From: Streptomyces sp. GS7
GTDB taxonomy: Bacteria > Actinomycetota > Actinomycetes > Streptomycetales > Streptomycetaceae
Direction: 5' to 3'
Assembly (NCBI RefSeq): GCF_009834125.1
Contig: NZ_CP047146.1
Span: 2,163,501-2,227,500, forward strand
DNA: 64,000 bases
Shown piece by piece: positions 9,794 to 17,302 of this stretch. Position 1 is the first letter of the stretch, and each line of letters begins with the position of its first letter. The notes below the pieces were generated by a model. It was not told where the DNA came from and did not search any database. It was given only the letters and a program-made list of their open reading frames with translations. A program made the position numbers and the translations under genes.

Positions 9794-11224
9794 ATGTCCG
9801 TTTCCGCCGTTGCCGCCGACCCCTCCGTCTGTGCCCCGCTGCCCGTGCTGGGGCGCGATGTCCTCGTCCCGCTGGTGACCGGCGGCGAGGTCGACTACGC
9901 CGCACTGGACTACGCCGCCAGCGCCCCGGCGCTCCAGCGGGTCTGGGACGACGTGGCCGCCTACGCCCCGTACTACGGCAGCGTCCACCGCGGTGCCGGT
10001 TACCTCTCGCAGCTCTCCACCGACCTCTTCGAGAACGCCCGGAAGACGGTCGCCGACTTCCTCGGCTGCCGCATCGAAGGGGGCCTGGGCGAAGCCCAGT
10101 CCGGCAAGGGCGGTGGTGGGCGACGGGAGGGCGACCAGGTCGTCTTCACCCGCTCCACCACCGACTCGCTGAACCTGCTCGCCGCCGCGCTCCCGCAGGG
10201 CACCCGGGTGTTCGTCTTCGAGACCGAGCACCACGCCTCGCTGCTGCCCTGGGAGCACCGCGCGGACCTCGCGGTGACCTATCTGAACGCGCCGCGCACC
10301 CCGCGGCAGGCGGTGGACACCCTGGACAAGGCGCTGGCCGCCCGCGAGCCCTACGGCCCGGCACTGGTCTGCGTCACCGGCGCCTCGAACGTCACCGGTG
10401 AACTGTGGCCGGTCCGCGAACTGGCCGCCGCCGCGCACGCCCACGGCGCGCGGATCGTGCTGGACGCGGCCCAGCTCGCGCCGCACCACCCCGTGGACAT
10501 CGCGGAACTCGACGTCGACTGGGTCGCGTTCTCCGGCCACAAGCTGTACGCACCGTTCGGCGCCGGCGTACTGGCCGGCCGCGCCGACTGGCTCCAGCAG
10601 GCCGAGCCGTACCTGGCCGGCGGCGGTGCCAGCCGGAAGGTCGCGCGGCGCACCGACGGCGGGGTGGACGTCGAGTGGCACACCACCGCGGCCCGGCACG
10701 AGGCCGGGTCGCCCAACGTCATCGGCGCCTATGCCATCGCCTCCGCCTGCCAGGCACTGACCGAGGCCGGCTTCGCGGGGCTGGTCGCCCGCGAGCAGGA
10801 GCTGATCGCCCGTGTCCGGGCGGGCCTTGCCGACGTTCCGGAGGTCCGGGTGCTCTCCCTCTTCGGCGATGACGCGCCGCGGGTGGGCGTCCTTTCGTTC
10901 GTGGTCGAGGGCTGGAACAGCTCGCACTTCGCGGCGGCGCTGTCCGCGGAGTACGGCATCGGCGTCCGCGACGGCCTGTTCTGCGCGCACCCCCTCGTCC
11001 GCACCCTGCTGGGCGGCAACCCGCAGGACCCGGGGGAATGCGGCGCCCCGGAAGCGGCCCCGGGGGAGCGGTCGCTGAACGCGATCCGGGTCAGCTTCGG
11101 CGCCGGGACCCCCGACGAGCACGTCGAGCGGTTCGTCCGCGCGGTCAGGGATTTGGTGACGAACGGTGCGCGGTGGAACTACCGCACGGAGGACGGCCGT
11201 TGTGTCCCGGTACGGAGTGCGTAG
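9794..11224 (+). CDS. Class V aminotransferase (NifS/SufS-like)
   Basis: PLP enzyme of the cysteine desulfurase / selenocysteine lyase fold, 476 residues. The PLP lysine is Lys250 in FSGHKLYAPFG; STTDSLN and the DAAQLAPHHPVDI block are further family motifs. The ATG at 9794 has a GGGAG site. SAM-IV control suggests a sulfur or methionine-related role (inference). A Gly/Arg-rich stretch of about 18 residues near 94-112 between the CRI and DQVVF segments looks like an insertion relative to what I expect for the family. The true substrate cannot be told from sequence. Confidence 0.85.
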   Translation: MSVSAVAADPSVCAPLPVLGRDVLVPLVTGGEVDYAALDYAASAPALQRVWDDVAAYAPYYGSVHRGAGYLSQLSTDLFENARKTVADFLGCRIEGGLGEAQSGKGGGGRREGDQVVFTRSTTDSLNLLAAALPQGTRVFVFETEHHASLLPWEHRADLAVTYLNAPRTPRQAVDTLDKALAAREPYGPALVCVTGASNVTGELWPVRELAAAAHAHGARIVLDAAQLAPHHPVDIAELDVDWVAFSGHKLYAPFGAGVLAGRADWLQQAEPYLAGGGASRKVARRTDGGVDVEWHTTAARHEAGSPNVIGAYAIASACQALTEAGFAGLVAREQELIARVRAGLADVPEVRVLSLFGDDAPRVGVLSFVVEGWNSSHFAAALSAEYGIGVRDGLFCAHPLVRTLLGGNPQDPGECGAPEAAPGERSLNAIRVSFGAGTPDEHVERFVRAVRDLVTNGARWNYRTEDGRCVPVRSA

Positions 11225-11336
11225 CTTGTCCCTCCCACGTGTTCGGCTTTCCCGCCGTGGGGGTTGCTCGCTTTTGCGCCTTCGGCGCGGGGTGTTGTCC
11301 GCTGCGCGGGGCTTTCGGGTGCGGTGGCGGTCCTCC

Positions 11337-11385
11337 GGGGGCGGTATGCAGGACTGCTTCGCTTTACGTCCTGCACACCGCCCCC
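11337..11385. repeat. Hairpin of left arm
   Basis: Stem 11337-11345 with 11377-11385 (9 bp), one A-C mismatch, then 11347-11354 with 11368-11375 (8 bp). The 13-nt loop is TGCTTCGCTTTAC, identical in the minus-strand reading of the right arm. Confidence 0.8.
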
Positions 11386-11549
11386 TCCGGCCCGCCCCCT
11401 CCCGTGGGTGGGAGGAGAAAGACGGTGGATGGGGGCTTGGGCGAGTGGTCCGGTGACGGTCTCTTTCCACCCATGAACCGGCGCGGGCCCAGTCACGCGC
11501 GCCCCACCCGTCTCTTTTCCCACCCATTCACGGGAGGGGGCGGGCCGGA

Positions 11550-11598
11550 GGGGCAGGGTGTCCGGACGTAAAGCGAAGCAGTCCGGACACCCTGCCCC
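11550..11598. repeat. Hairpin of right arm (18-bp perfect stem)
   Basis: Stem 11550-11567 with 11581-11598, 18 of 18 paired, and a 13-nt loop that is the reverse complement of the left-arm loop. The stem differs from the left arm at several pairs but pairing is kept. Confidence 0.85.
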
Positions 11599-11651
11599 GC
11601 AGGACCGCCACCGCAGCCGACAGCCCCGCGCAGCGGCCCCGCCCGCCGCGT

Positions 11652-11687
11652 GGGGGTACCTCCCACGCGCTTCAGGCAGTGGGGGAG
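11652..11687. repeat. Small palindromic repeat (copy 1)
   Basis: GGGGGTACCTCCC ... TGGGGGAG layout; a second copy lies at 55193-55222. It is nested in the extra sequence of the right arm of the large inverted repeat. This resembles a short palindrome found often between Streptomyces genes (recalled, not searched). Confidence 0.6.
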
Positions 11688-11804
11688 CAACGGCGCCGCA
11701 CTCGGCAACGTGGGAAGCAGGCAAAGCGCAGCGGAGCCGCGCAACGGCGACAAACCCCCACGGCGGGAAAGCCGACAACGTGGGAAGCCAGCCAAGCGCC
11801 AGCG

Positions 11805-12086
11805 TCACGCGTCCAGGCCGATGGAGAACGCCGCCTCCAGGTCGTGCTGGGAGTACGTGCGGAAGGCGATGTGCGTCTCGGTGGAGGCTACGCCGGGGAC
11901 CTTGCTGATGCGGCCGGGGATGACGTCCGCGAGCTGGTCGTGCTCGGCGACCCGGACCATCGCGATGAGGTCGTGCGCGCCGGTGACCGAGTAGACCTCG
12001 CTGACACCCTCCAGTGCGGCGATCTTCTCCGCGATCTCCGGGATCTGGTCCACGCTGGTCTTGATGAGCACGATCGACGTGATCAC
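11805..12086 (-). CDS. Lrp/AsnC ligand-binding domain protein (stand-alone RAM domain)
   Basis: 93 residues comprising only the effector-binding (RAM/ACT-like) half of Lrp/AsnC regulators, with no helix-turn-helix. The VITSIVLIKTSVDQIPEIAEKI start and the GAHDLIAMVRV core fit the family. GTG start, overlapping the upstream rhomboid stop as GTGA, so the two are coupled. Such proteins may bind amino acids and modulate partner regulators; the ligand is unknown. Confidence 0.85.
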   Translation of the reverse strand: MITSIVLIKTSVDQIPEIAEKIAALEGVSEVYSVTGAHDLIAMVRVAEHDQLADVIPGRISKVPGVASTETHIAFRTYSQHDLEAAFSIGLDA

Positions 12087-12814
12087 GGCTGGCTCTCTCC
12101 CTCGGTCGCGGGCCGGTTGTCCCTGGTCGCCCCCACAGTATCCCTCCCGTAGCGGGCCCAGGCGTAGAGGAAGCCGAGCGCGAAGCCAACGACATGGGCG
12201 AGGTAGGCGACGCCGGGGCCCGAGGGGTCGTGCCGGGCCGCCTGCCACTGGAGGAAGAACCAGAAGAGCAGGACGAGCCAGGCGGGGAAGCGCAGCGGCA
12301 GGAAGAACAGGAACGGGAAGACGCTGGTGACCCGGGCCCGCGGGAAGAGGAAGAGGAAGGCGCCCAGGACGCCGGAGATCGAGCCGGAGGCGCCGACCAG
12401 GGTCTGGTCCGAGGAGGCGTGCGCGGCGGCGTAGCCCAGCAGCGCCAGATAGCCGACGGTCAGGTAGAAGACGGTGAACGGGAGCCGGCCCATCCGGGTC
12501 TCGGTCATCCCGCCGAAGACGTACAGAAACAGTATGTTGCCGAGCAGATGCAGCCAGCTTCCGTGCACGAACAGCGCGGTGAGCGGGGTGATCAGGGCCT
12601 TCGCCGAGCCGCTCCACAGATCGAGCGGAATCACGCCCCAGTGCTCGAAGTACCGGGTCTGAGCCCGCAGCAGGGCGTCGCCGGTGCCGTATATCCGCAG
12701 CAGTCCGGAGGCCGGTCCGAACACGAAGACCGCGCAGCACAGCCCGATCAGCACGTTCGTCATCCGGGAGAACACCGCTCTCAGCGAGCGGGCGGGGTGG
12801 GCCGGCGCCGTCAT
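12083..12814 (-). CDS. Rhomboid family intramembrane serine protease
   Basis: 243-residue polytopic membrane protein. The catalytic serine lies in GASGSISG and the partner histidine in YLAHVVGFALG; an HGSWLHLLGNILFL helix with the conserved His and Asn precedes them. About six membrane helices fit the minimal rhomboid core, so it should cleave membrane substrates. The start is the ATG at 12814 in a gene divergent from the zinc-ribbon gene. It is translationally coupled to the Lrp-like gene. Confidence 0.92.
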   Translation of the reverse strand: MTAPAHPARSLRAVFSRMTNVLIGLCCAVFVFGPASGLLRIYGTGDALLRAQTRYFEHWGVIPLDLWSGSAKALITPLTALFVHGSWLHLLGNILFLYVFGGMTETRMGRLPFTVFYLTVGYLALLGYAAAHASSDQTLVGASGSISGVLGAFLFLFPRARVTSVFPFLFFLPLRFPAWLVLLFWFFLQWQAARHDPSGPGVAYLAHVVGFALGFLYAWARYGRDTVGATRDNRPATEGESQP

Positions 12815-13007
12815 GAAGTGATCATGACGCAATGCGGTGAATCGGGACAGAGTGCCTCGCCGCGTCCCGCCTCCCGGGCGGGCCCGCACCGGCCCCCCAT
12901 CAGGCCGTAGGGTTACAGGAAGTACGTTGCGTAGTTCCGCAGTCCGACGGCGTACCGCGTGAACCGACCCCAGCACGAGCCCGACGAGCACGAAAGAGGA
13001 CGACACC

Positions 13008-13247
13008 ATGGCTGTTCCCTTGCCGACGGCCGAGACGCGGTGGCGCTGCACGCTGTGCGGCAATCTCACCCGTTTCGATGTGACCCGCCGGTCCAAGGTG
13101 GTCGAGTACGTGCACCTGGACCTGGCGGGAGAGCCGAAGGTGGAGGAGCGCGAGGTCCTCAGCGAGAGCGTCGAGTCCGTGCGCTGCCGCTGGTGCAACG
13201 CGGTCGACCAGATCGAGCTGGTGGACCGTCCGGGCGCGAGCGCCTGA
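13008..13247 (+). CDS. Small zinc-ribbon protein
   Basis: 79 residues with two Cys pairs, CTLC (about 14-17) and CRWC (about 60-63), which suggest one bound zinc. The middle is rich in charged residues. It lies 18 bp before the NYN-domain gene, so the two are probably cotranscribed. I do not recognise a named function. A nucleic-acid or protein-binding role is an inference from the fold and neighbour. Confidence 0.8.
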   Translation: MAVPLPTAETRWRCTLCGNLTRFDVTRRSKVVEYVHLDLAGEPKVEEREVLSESVESVRCRWCNAVDQIELVDRPGASA

Positions 13248-13265
13248 GATCGGAGCGATGCAGCA

Positions 13266-14639
13266 GTGGTGGAACGTCCAGAAGGGGAGCCGGGAGCGGA
13301 GCGTGACGACGCCCCCGAGGGGATGGCCGACGACGTGCTCGACCAGCCGCTGCCCGAGGGCGTACGGCGCCGCGTCGTGGCGCTCACCGCGGAGTCGTTC
13401 GGCGCCCTGACGATCGCCGAACTTCCGCCACCGCTGCGGCAGTACGCCCGTTTCACCCCGACTCGTCGGGCCAAGTTCGCCGGCAACGCGATGGCCGCGG
13501 CGCTGGAGAGCGACCCGGTCTTCCGGCAGCGGATCGCCGGGAAGCTGCGCGAGTCCCAGCCCGAGCTGGCCGAGGCGCTGGAGCACGGCACCCCGCCCGC
13601 CGCCGCCGATCCGCTCGATGTCGCCGCGGCGGCGTACGTGCTGCGCCCCGAGGGCTGGGTCAAGCTGGTCGCGGCGGCGGGCGAGGAGGCGCAGCGGGCG
13701 CGTGCCGAACGGGCCGGCGAGGAGGTCGAGCGGGAACTGTCCCGGCTGCGCGAGGAACTGGTGCAGGCGCGCGGCGAGGCCCGTACGGACGCGGACCGGG
13801 TCCGGGCGGACCTGGAGGCGGCCCGCAAGGAGAACGAGTCGCTGCAGCGCAAGCTGCGCAGCGCGCTCAGCGACGTCAAGCGCGGCGAGGCGGCGGTCCG
13901 CAAGGCCGAGGCCGCGGTGGTCGAGGCGCGGGAGCGGGCGGCGGCCGAGCGGACCGCGGCGGACAGCGAGGTGCGCCGGCTCAGGGCGCGGATCGCGGAG
14001 GCCGAGGCGGCGCTGGAGACCAGCCGGCGCTCGGCCCGCGAGGGGCGCAGCGTCGAGGACATGCGGCTGCGGCTGCTGCTGGACACCGTGCTGGACGCGG
14101 CCCAGGGGCTGCGCCGCGAGCTGGCCCTGCCGCCGGCCGCCGTCCGCCCGGCGGACACCGTCGACGCGGTCGCGCCGGGCCGGATGACGCCGAAGGACAT
14201 CGCGACCCGGGCGCTCTCCGAGACCGACCCGGCGCTGCTGGACCAGCTACTGGCCCTGCCGCAGGCGCATTTGGTGGTGGATGGCTACAACGTCACCAAA
14301 ACCGGCTATCCGACCATGCCGTTGGAAAAGCAGCGATTGCGGCTGCTGGGTGGCCTCGCGGTGCTGGCCGCGCAGACCGGCGCGGAGATGACCTGCGTCT
14401 TCGACGGGGCGGAGCTGGCCGCGCCGGTGCTGTTGGCGCCGCCGCGCGGGGTGCGGGTGCTGTTCAGCAAACCGGGCGTGACGGCCGACGAGTTGATCCG
14501 CCAGCTGGTTCGGGCCGAGCCGCCCGGCCGGCCGGTCGTGGTCGTCTCCACGGACCGGGAGGTGGCCGACGGCGTCGCCAAGGCGGGCGCCCGGCCGGTT
14601 GCATCGGCCCTGTTGCTCAAGCGACTTGCACGAACCTGA
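13266..14639 (+). CDS. NYN-domain (YacP-like) putative RNase/RNA-binding protein
   Basis: 457 residues. The N-terminal half holds an Ala/Arg-rich helical region, then a long coiled coil (about 145-275). The C-terminal NYN/PIN-like domain starts at LVVDGYNVTKTGYP and contains CVFDGAEL and VVVSTDREVADG, consistent with the acidic metal site of the family. Two adjacent GTG codons (13266, 13269) can start it. NYN proteins process tRNA or rRNA in other bacteria; the substrate here is unknown. Probable operon with the zinc-ribbon gene. Confidence 0.85.
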   Translation: MVERPEGEPGAERDDAPEGMADDVLDQPLPEGVRRRVVALTAESFGALTIAELPPPLRQYARFTPTRRAKFAGNAMAAALESDPVFRQRIAGKLRESQPELAEALEHGTPPAAADPLDVAAAAYVLRPEGWVKLVAAAGEEAQRARAERAGEEVERELSRLREELVQARGEARTDADRVRADLEAARKENESLQRKLRSALSDVKRGEAAVRKAEAAVVEARERAAAERTAADSEVRRLRARIAEAEAALETSRRSAREGRSVEDMRLRLLLDTVLDAAQGLRRELALPPAAVRPADTVDAVAPGRMTPKDIATRALSETDPALLDQLLALPQAHLVVDGYNVTKTGYPTMPLEKQRLRLLGGLAVLAAQTGAEMTCVFDGAELAAPVLLAPPRGVRVLFSKPGVTADELIRQLVRAEPPGRPVVVVSTDREVADGVAKAGARPVASALLLKRLART

Positions 14640-14943
14640 CATTTCACACTCGGCTTGTGATCGGGCTGTGAAAAATCGCTTGCGATTCGTACCGGAGCGT
14701 CAAGTACCGCTTACGGCCCGTGTGATGTTGGTAAAAGTTGGGGCCTGTGGCGCAGATTTTTCCCGTGAGGATTTGAAGCGATCACAGCTCGGTTACTAAG
14801 GTCGGCTCCGAACCTTCATAAGGGTGATCATCCAACCGGGGTGGTCAGTGAAGGTACCGCCGAGTCCGCGGCGTTCACGCGGAGCCGGGGTCTCACCCCC
14901 CCACTTCCCGGTAGGCGGCTGGAGGAAGAAGGAGCTCGCCCCC
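14640..14943 (+). promoter_or_regulatory. Promoter and long leader of the NlpC/P60 gene
   Basis: 304 bp without a convincing gene. A TTTCACA/TGTGAAA stem (14642-14673) follows the NYN stop and may terminate. TTGAAG (14773-14778) and TACTAA (14794-14799) resemble promoter boxes but have only 15-nt spacing. The last 80 nt hold GGAGCCGGGG, CCCCACTTCCCGG and TAGGCGG...GGAAG blocks that recall the ends of Streptomyces ydaO (c-di-AMP) riboswitches, with the middle apparently missing. GGAAGAAGGAG is the likely ribosome site. Confidence 0.4.
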
Positions 14944-15969
14944 GTGGCGTCCCACCGTCGACCCAAGCAGCCGAGCCGTACTCGCGTGACCGTGCTCACC
15001 GCCACCGCAGCGGCGGCCGTCGCCCTCTCGTCCCAGGCGGCACACGCCGACCCGGGCCAGTCGAAGCAGGACGTCAAGTCCGAGGTCGACAAGCTCTACA
15101 GCGACGCGGAGGCGGCCACCGAGAAGTACGACGGCGTCAAGGAGCAGCAGGACAAGCTCCAGAAGGAGGTCGACGACCTCCAGGACAAGGTCGCCCGCGG
15201 CCAGGGTGAGCTGAACCAACTGCGCAAGGGCCTCGGCGCGGTCGCCTCGGGCCAGTACCGCAGCGGCAGCATCGACCCCTCGGTCCAGCTGTTCCTCTCC
15301 GGCGACCCGGACACCTTCCTCGAAAAGGCCGCCACCCTCGACCAGTTGAGCGGCAAGCAGGCCGAGCAGCTGAAGACCATCGCGGACAAGCAGCGTTGGC
15401 TCGCCCAGGAGCGCGCCGAGGCCGCGAGCAAGATCAAGGACCTCTCCGAGACCCGCAAGGCGCTCGGTGACAAGAAGGACGAGATCAAGGGCAAGCTCGC
15501 CAAGGCGCAGGAGCTGCTCAACACGATGACCGCCAAGGAGCGGGCGGCCATGCAGGCCGCGGACGACCGGGCGAACCGCAGCAACGACCGGGTCGATCTC
15601 GGCAACGACGTGCCGGCCTCGCAGCGCGGTGCCGCCGCGCTGTCCGCGGCCCAGTCCAAGATAGGTTCGCCGTACGTCTGGGGGGCCACCGGCCCGTCCT
15701 CGTTCGACTGCTCGGGCCTGACGTCGTGGGCGTACGCGCAGGCCGGCGCGTCGATTCCGCGCACCTCGCAGGAGCAGGCCAACGCCGGCACCCGGATCGG
15801 CTCCGAGAGCGCCCTCAAGCCCGGCGACCTGGTGCTCTTCTTCGGCGACCTGCACCACATCGGCCTCTACGCCGGCAACGGCATGGTGCTGCACGCCCCG
15901 AAGCCGGGCGCCGTGGTGCGCTACGAGTCGATCAACAACATGCCGTTCCAGTTCGGCGTGCGGGTCTGA
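14944..15969 (+). CDS. Secreted NlpC/P60 peptidoglycan endopeptidase (first copy)
   Basis: 341 residues. A Sec signal (about 1-37, ending AHA-DP) is followed by a long coiled coil (about 40-210) and a C-terminal NlpC/P60 domain. The catalytic Cys is in FDCSGLTSWAYAQ and the His in LHHIGLYAGNG. This is the RipA-like design in which the coiled coil restrains the hydrolase. The GTG at 14944 is chosen because it gives a signal peptide; the frame is open further upstream to 14824, which would add an implausible tail. It probably cleaves D-Glu-mDAP bonds in cell-wall turnover. Confidence 0.92.
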   Translation: MASHRRPKQPSRTRVTVLTATAAAAVALSSQAAHADPGQSKQDVKSEVDKLYSDAEAATEKYDGVKEQQDKLQKEVDDLQDKVARGQGELNQLRKGLGAVASGQYRSGSIDPSVQLFLSGDPDTFLEKAATLDQLSGKQAEQLKTIADKQRWLAQERAEAASKIKDLSETRKALGDKKDEIKGKLAKAQELLNTMTAKERAAMQAADDRANRSNDRVDLGNDVPASQRGAAALSAAQSKIGSPYVWGATGPSSFDCSGLTSWAYAQAGASIPRTSQEQANAGTRIGSESALKPGDLVLFFGDLHHIGLYAGNGMVLHAPKPGAVVRYESINNMPFQFGVRV

Positions 15970-16034
15970 AAAACCTCACAACCGTCGCAACCTGCCGCCC
16001 GATCGGGCGAATTGCGGCCTTCACGACTGACCTT

Positions 16035-16073
16035 CCGCTCCGCCGGTGACCTGCGAAGTCACCGGCGGAGCGG
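16035..16073 (+). terminator. Strong terminator between the NlpC/P60 copies
   Basis: A 16-bp perfect stem (16035-16050 with 16058-16073) with a 7-nt loop, followed by CTTTTC. One of the best terminators in the window. Confidence 0.92.
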
Positions 16074-16203
16074 CTTTTCGGGGAGGTAAGGCCCTCTTTG
16101 GCCGGTGCCCCGCGGCGCGGTTACTGTCTGCCCTCGCAGCTGCCGGATCACCGACCGTCCCGCCCGGACGGCAGGGGCTGCACACGGAAGGAGTGCGGCC
16201 CTC

Positions 16204-17250
16204 GTGGTGTCCCATCGCCGTACCTCGCAGCGCGGCCAGACCACCTTCGCGTCGGTCACCGTCCTGTCCGCCGCCCTGGCGACCGCAGCCGCCGCGCTGT
16301 CGGCGCACCCCGCGAGCGCCGACCCCGCGGAGCAGCCGTCCGCCGGCCGGGAGAGCGCCGCCGCCCAGGTGGGCAGGCTCTACGAGGAGGCGGAACGGGC
16401 CACCGAGAAGTTCAACGCCGCCAACGCCCGGACCGGGGAACTGCGGGACGAGGTGGCGGCCCTGCAGGACCGCACCGCCCGCGCCCAGGAACGGGTCAAC
16501 CGGATGCGCGACCGGCTCGGCGCGCTGGCCGCCGCCCAGTACCGGGCCGGCGGCATCGACCCCGCCGTGCGGCTGCTGCTCTCCGAACGGCCCGACAGCT
16601 ACCTGGAGAAGGTGTCCGCGCTCGACCGGCTGAACGGCACCCGGGCCGGCGAGCTGCACCAACTCCAGTCCGCCACACGGGCGTTGGAGCAGCAGCGTCG
16701 GGAGACCGCCGGGAAGCTGGTGCAGCTGGAGGCCGGCCGCGAGGAGGTCGCGCGCCAGAAGAAGGAGGTCCAGCGCAAGCTGGCCACCGCGCAGCGGCTG
16801 CTGAACGCCCTCCCGCGGGACGCCAGGGCGGCCTACGACCGGGCCTCCCGGAGCGACGGCCGCGACGAGTTCATCCCGGACCTCACCGGGATCATGCCGG
16901 GCTCCGGCCGGGCCGCGGCGGCGGTCTCCGCGGCCCGGGCCGCGATCGGCTCCCCGTACTCGTGGGGCAGCGCCGGCCCCTCGGCCTTCGACTGCTCCGG
17001 ACTCACCCAATGGGCCTATGCCCAGGCCGGCGTCTCGCTGCCGCGCACCTCGCAGGCCCAGAGCGGTACCGGGCACCGGGTCCCGCTGTCCCAGGCCCAG
17101 CCCGGCGACCTCGTCATCTACCGCTCGGACGCCAGCCACGTCGGGATGTACGTGGGCAACGGGCAGGTCGTGCACGCGCCCTACCCCGGCGCCAAGGTCC
17201 GCTACGACCCGGTCGGCATGATGCCGGTCTCGTCCGTCACCCGGCCCTGA
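16204..17250 (+). CDS. Secreted NlpC/P60 peptidoglycan endopeptidase (second copy)
   Basis: 348 residues and clearly paralogous to the preceding gene: basic signal peptide (ending ASA-DP), coiled coil (about 50-210), and NlpC/P60 domain with FDCSGLTQWAYAQAG and DASHVGMYVGNG catalytic motifs. GTG start with GGAAGGAG 10 nt upstream; a second GTG follows immediately. It has its own leader and is separated from copy one by a terminator, so the pair is likely regulated separately. A CGGTTACT block occurs upstream of both copies. Confidence 0.92.
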   Translation: MVSHRRTSQRGQTTFASVTVLSAALATAAAALSAHPASADPAEQPSAGRESAAAQVGRLYEEAERATEKFNAANARTGELRDEVAALQDRTARAQERVNRMRDRLGALAAAQYRAGGIDPAVRLLLSERPDSYLEKVSALDRLNGTRAGELHQLQSATRALEQQRRETAGKLVQLEAGREEVARQKKEVQRKLATAQRLLNALPRDARAAYDRASRSDGRDEFIPDLTGIMPGSGRAAAAVSAARAAIGSPYSWGSAGPSAFDCSGLTQWAYAQAGVSLPRTSQAQSGTGHRVPLSQAQPGDLVIYRSDASHVGMYVGNGQVVHAPYPGAKVRYDPVGMMPVSSVTRP

Positions 17251-17302
17251 GGCCCGCGCCCAGCGTTTTTGCGCCGGCCGGGCCGCCCGTACGATCGGGC
17301 GC

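Larger units (their letters stand above)
11231..11787. repeat. Large imperfect inverted repeat with structured arms
   Basis: The 580-bp gap between the convergent aminotransferase and Lrp genes is filled by two inverted copies of one element. The outer blocks are exact: 11244-11263 is the reverse complement of 11755-11774. Inner blocks 11385-11406 and 11529-11550 are also exact reverse complements (22 nt), and further similarity reaches the centre. Each arm carries one long hairpin. The right arm has extra sequence (about 11640-11740) that includes a second small repeat. No transposase or credible ORF is present. It may be a dispersed Streptomyces palindromic element and may also end transcription from both sides. 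Confidence 0.75.

Noticed and set aside
9451..10401. Long plus-strand frame over the riboswitch and the start of the aminotransferase gene
   Set aside because: It conflicts with the SAM-IV core and the well-supported ATG at 9794; the composition is a shadow of the real frame.
11231..11787. Insertion sequence flanked by inverted repeats
   Set aside because: No transposase frame between or near the arms, and the similarity extends through the centre.
14644..14660. Crp-like half sites TCACA and TGTGA
   Set aside because: They face the wrong way (TCACA-N7-TGTGA rather than TGTGA-N6-TCACA); a simple stem after the NYN gene is more likely.
14824..14943. Upstream GTG as the start of the first NlpC/P60 protein
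   Set aside because: It would add about 40 Pro/Arg/Gly-rich residues ahead of a clear signal peptide, across a leader that looks structured.
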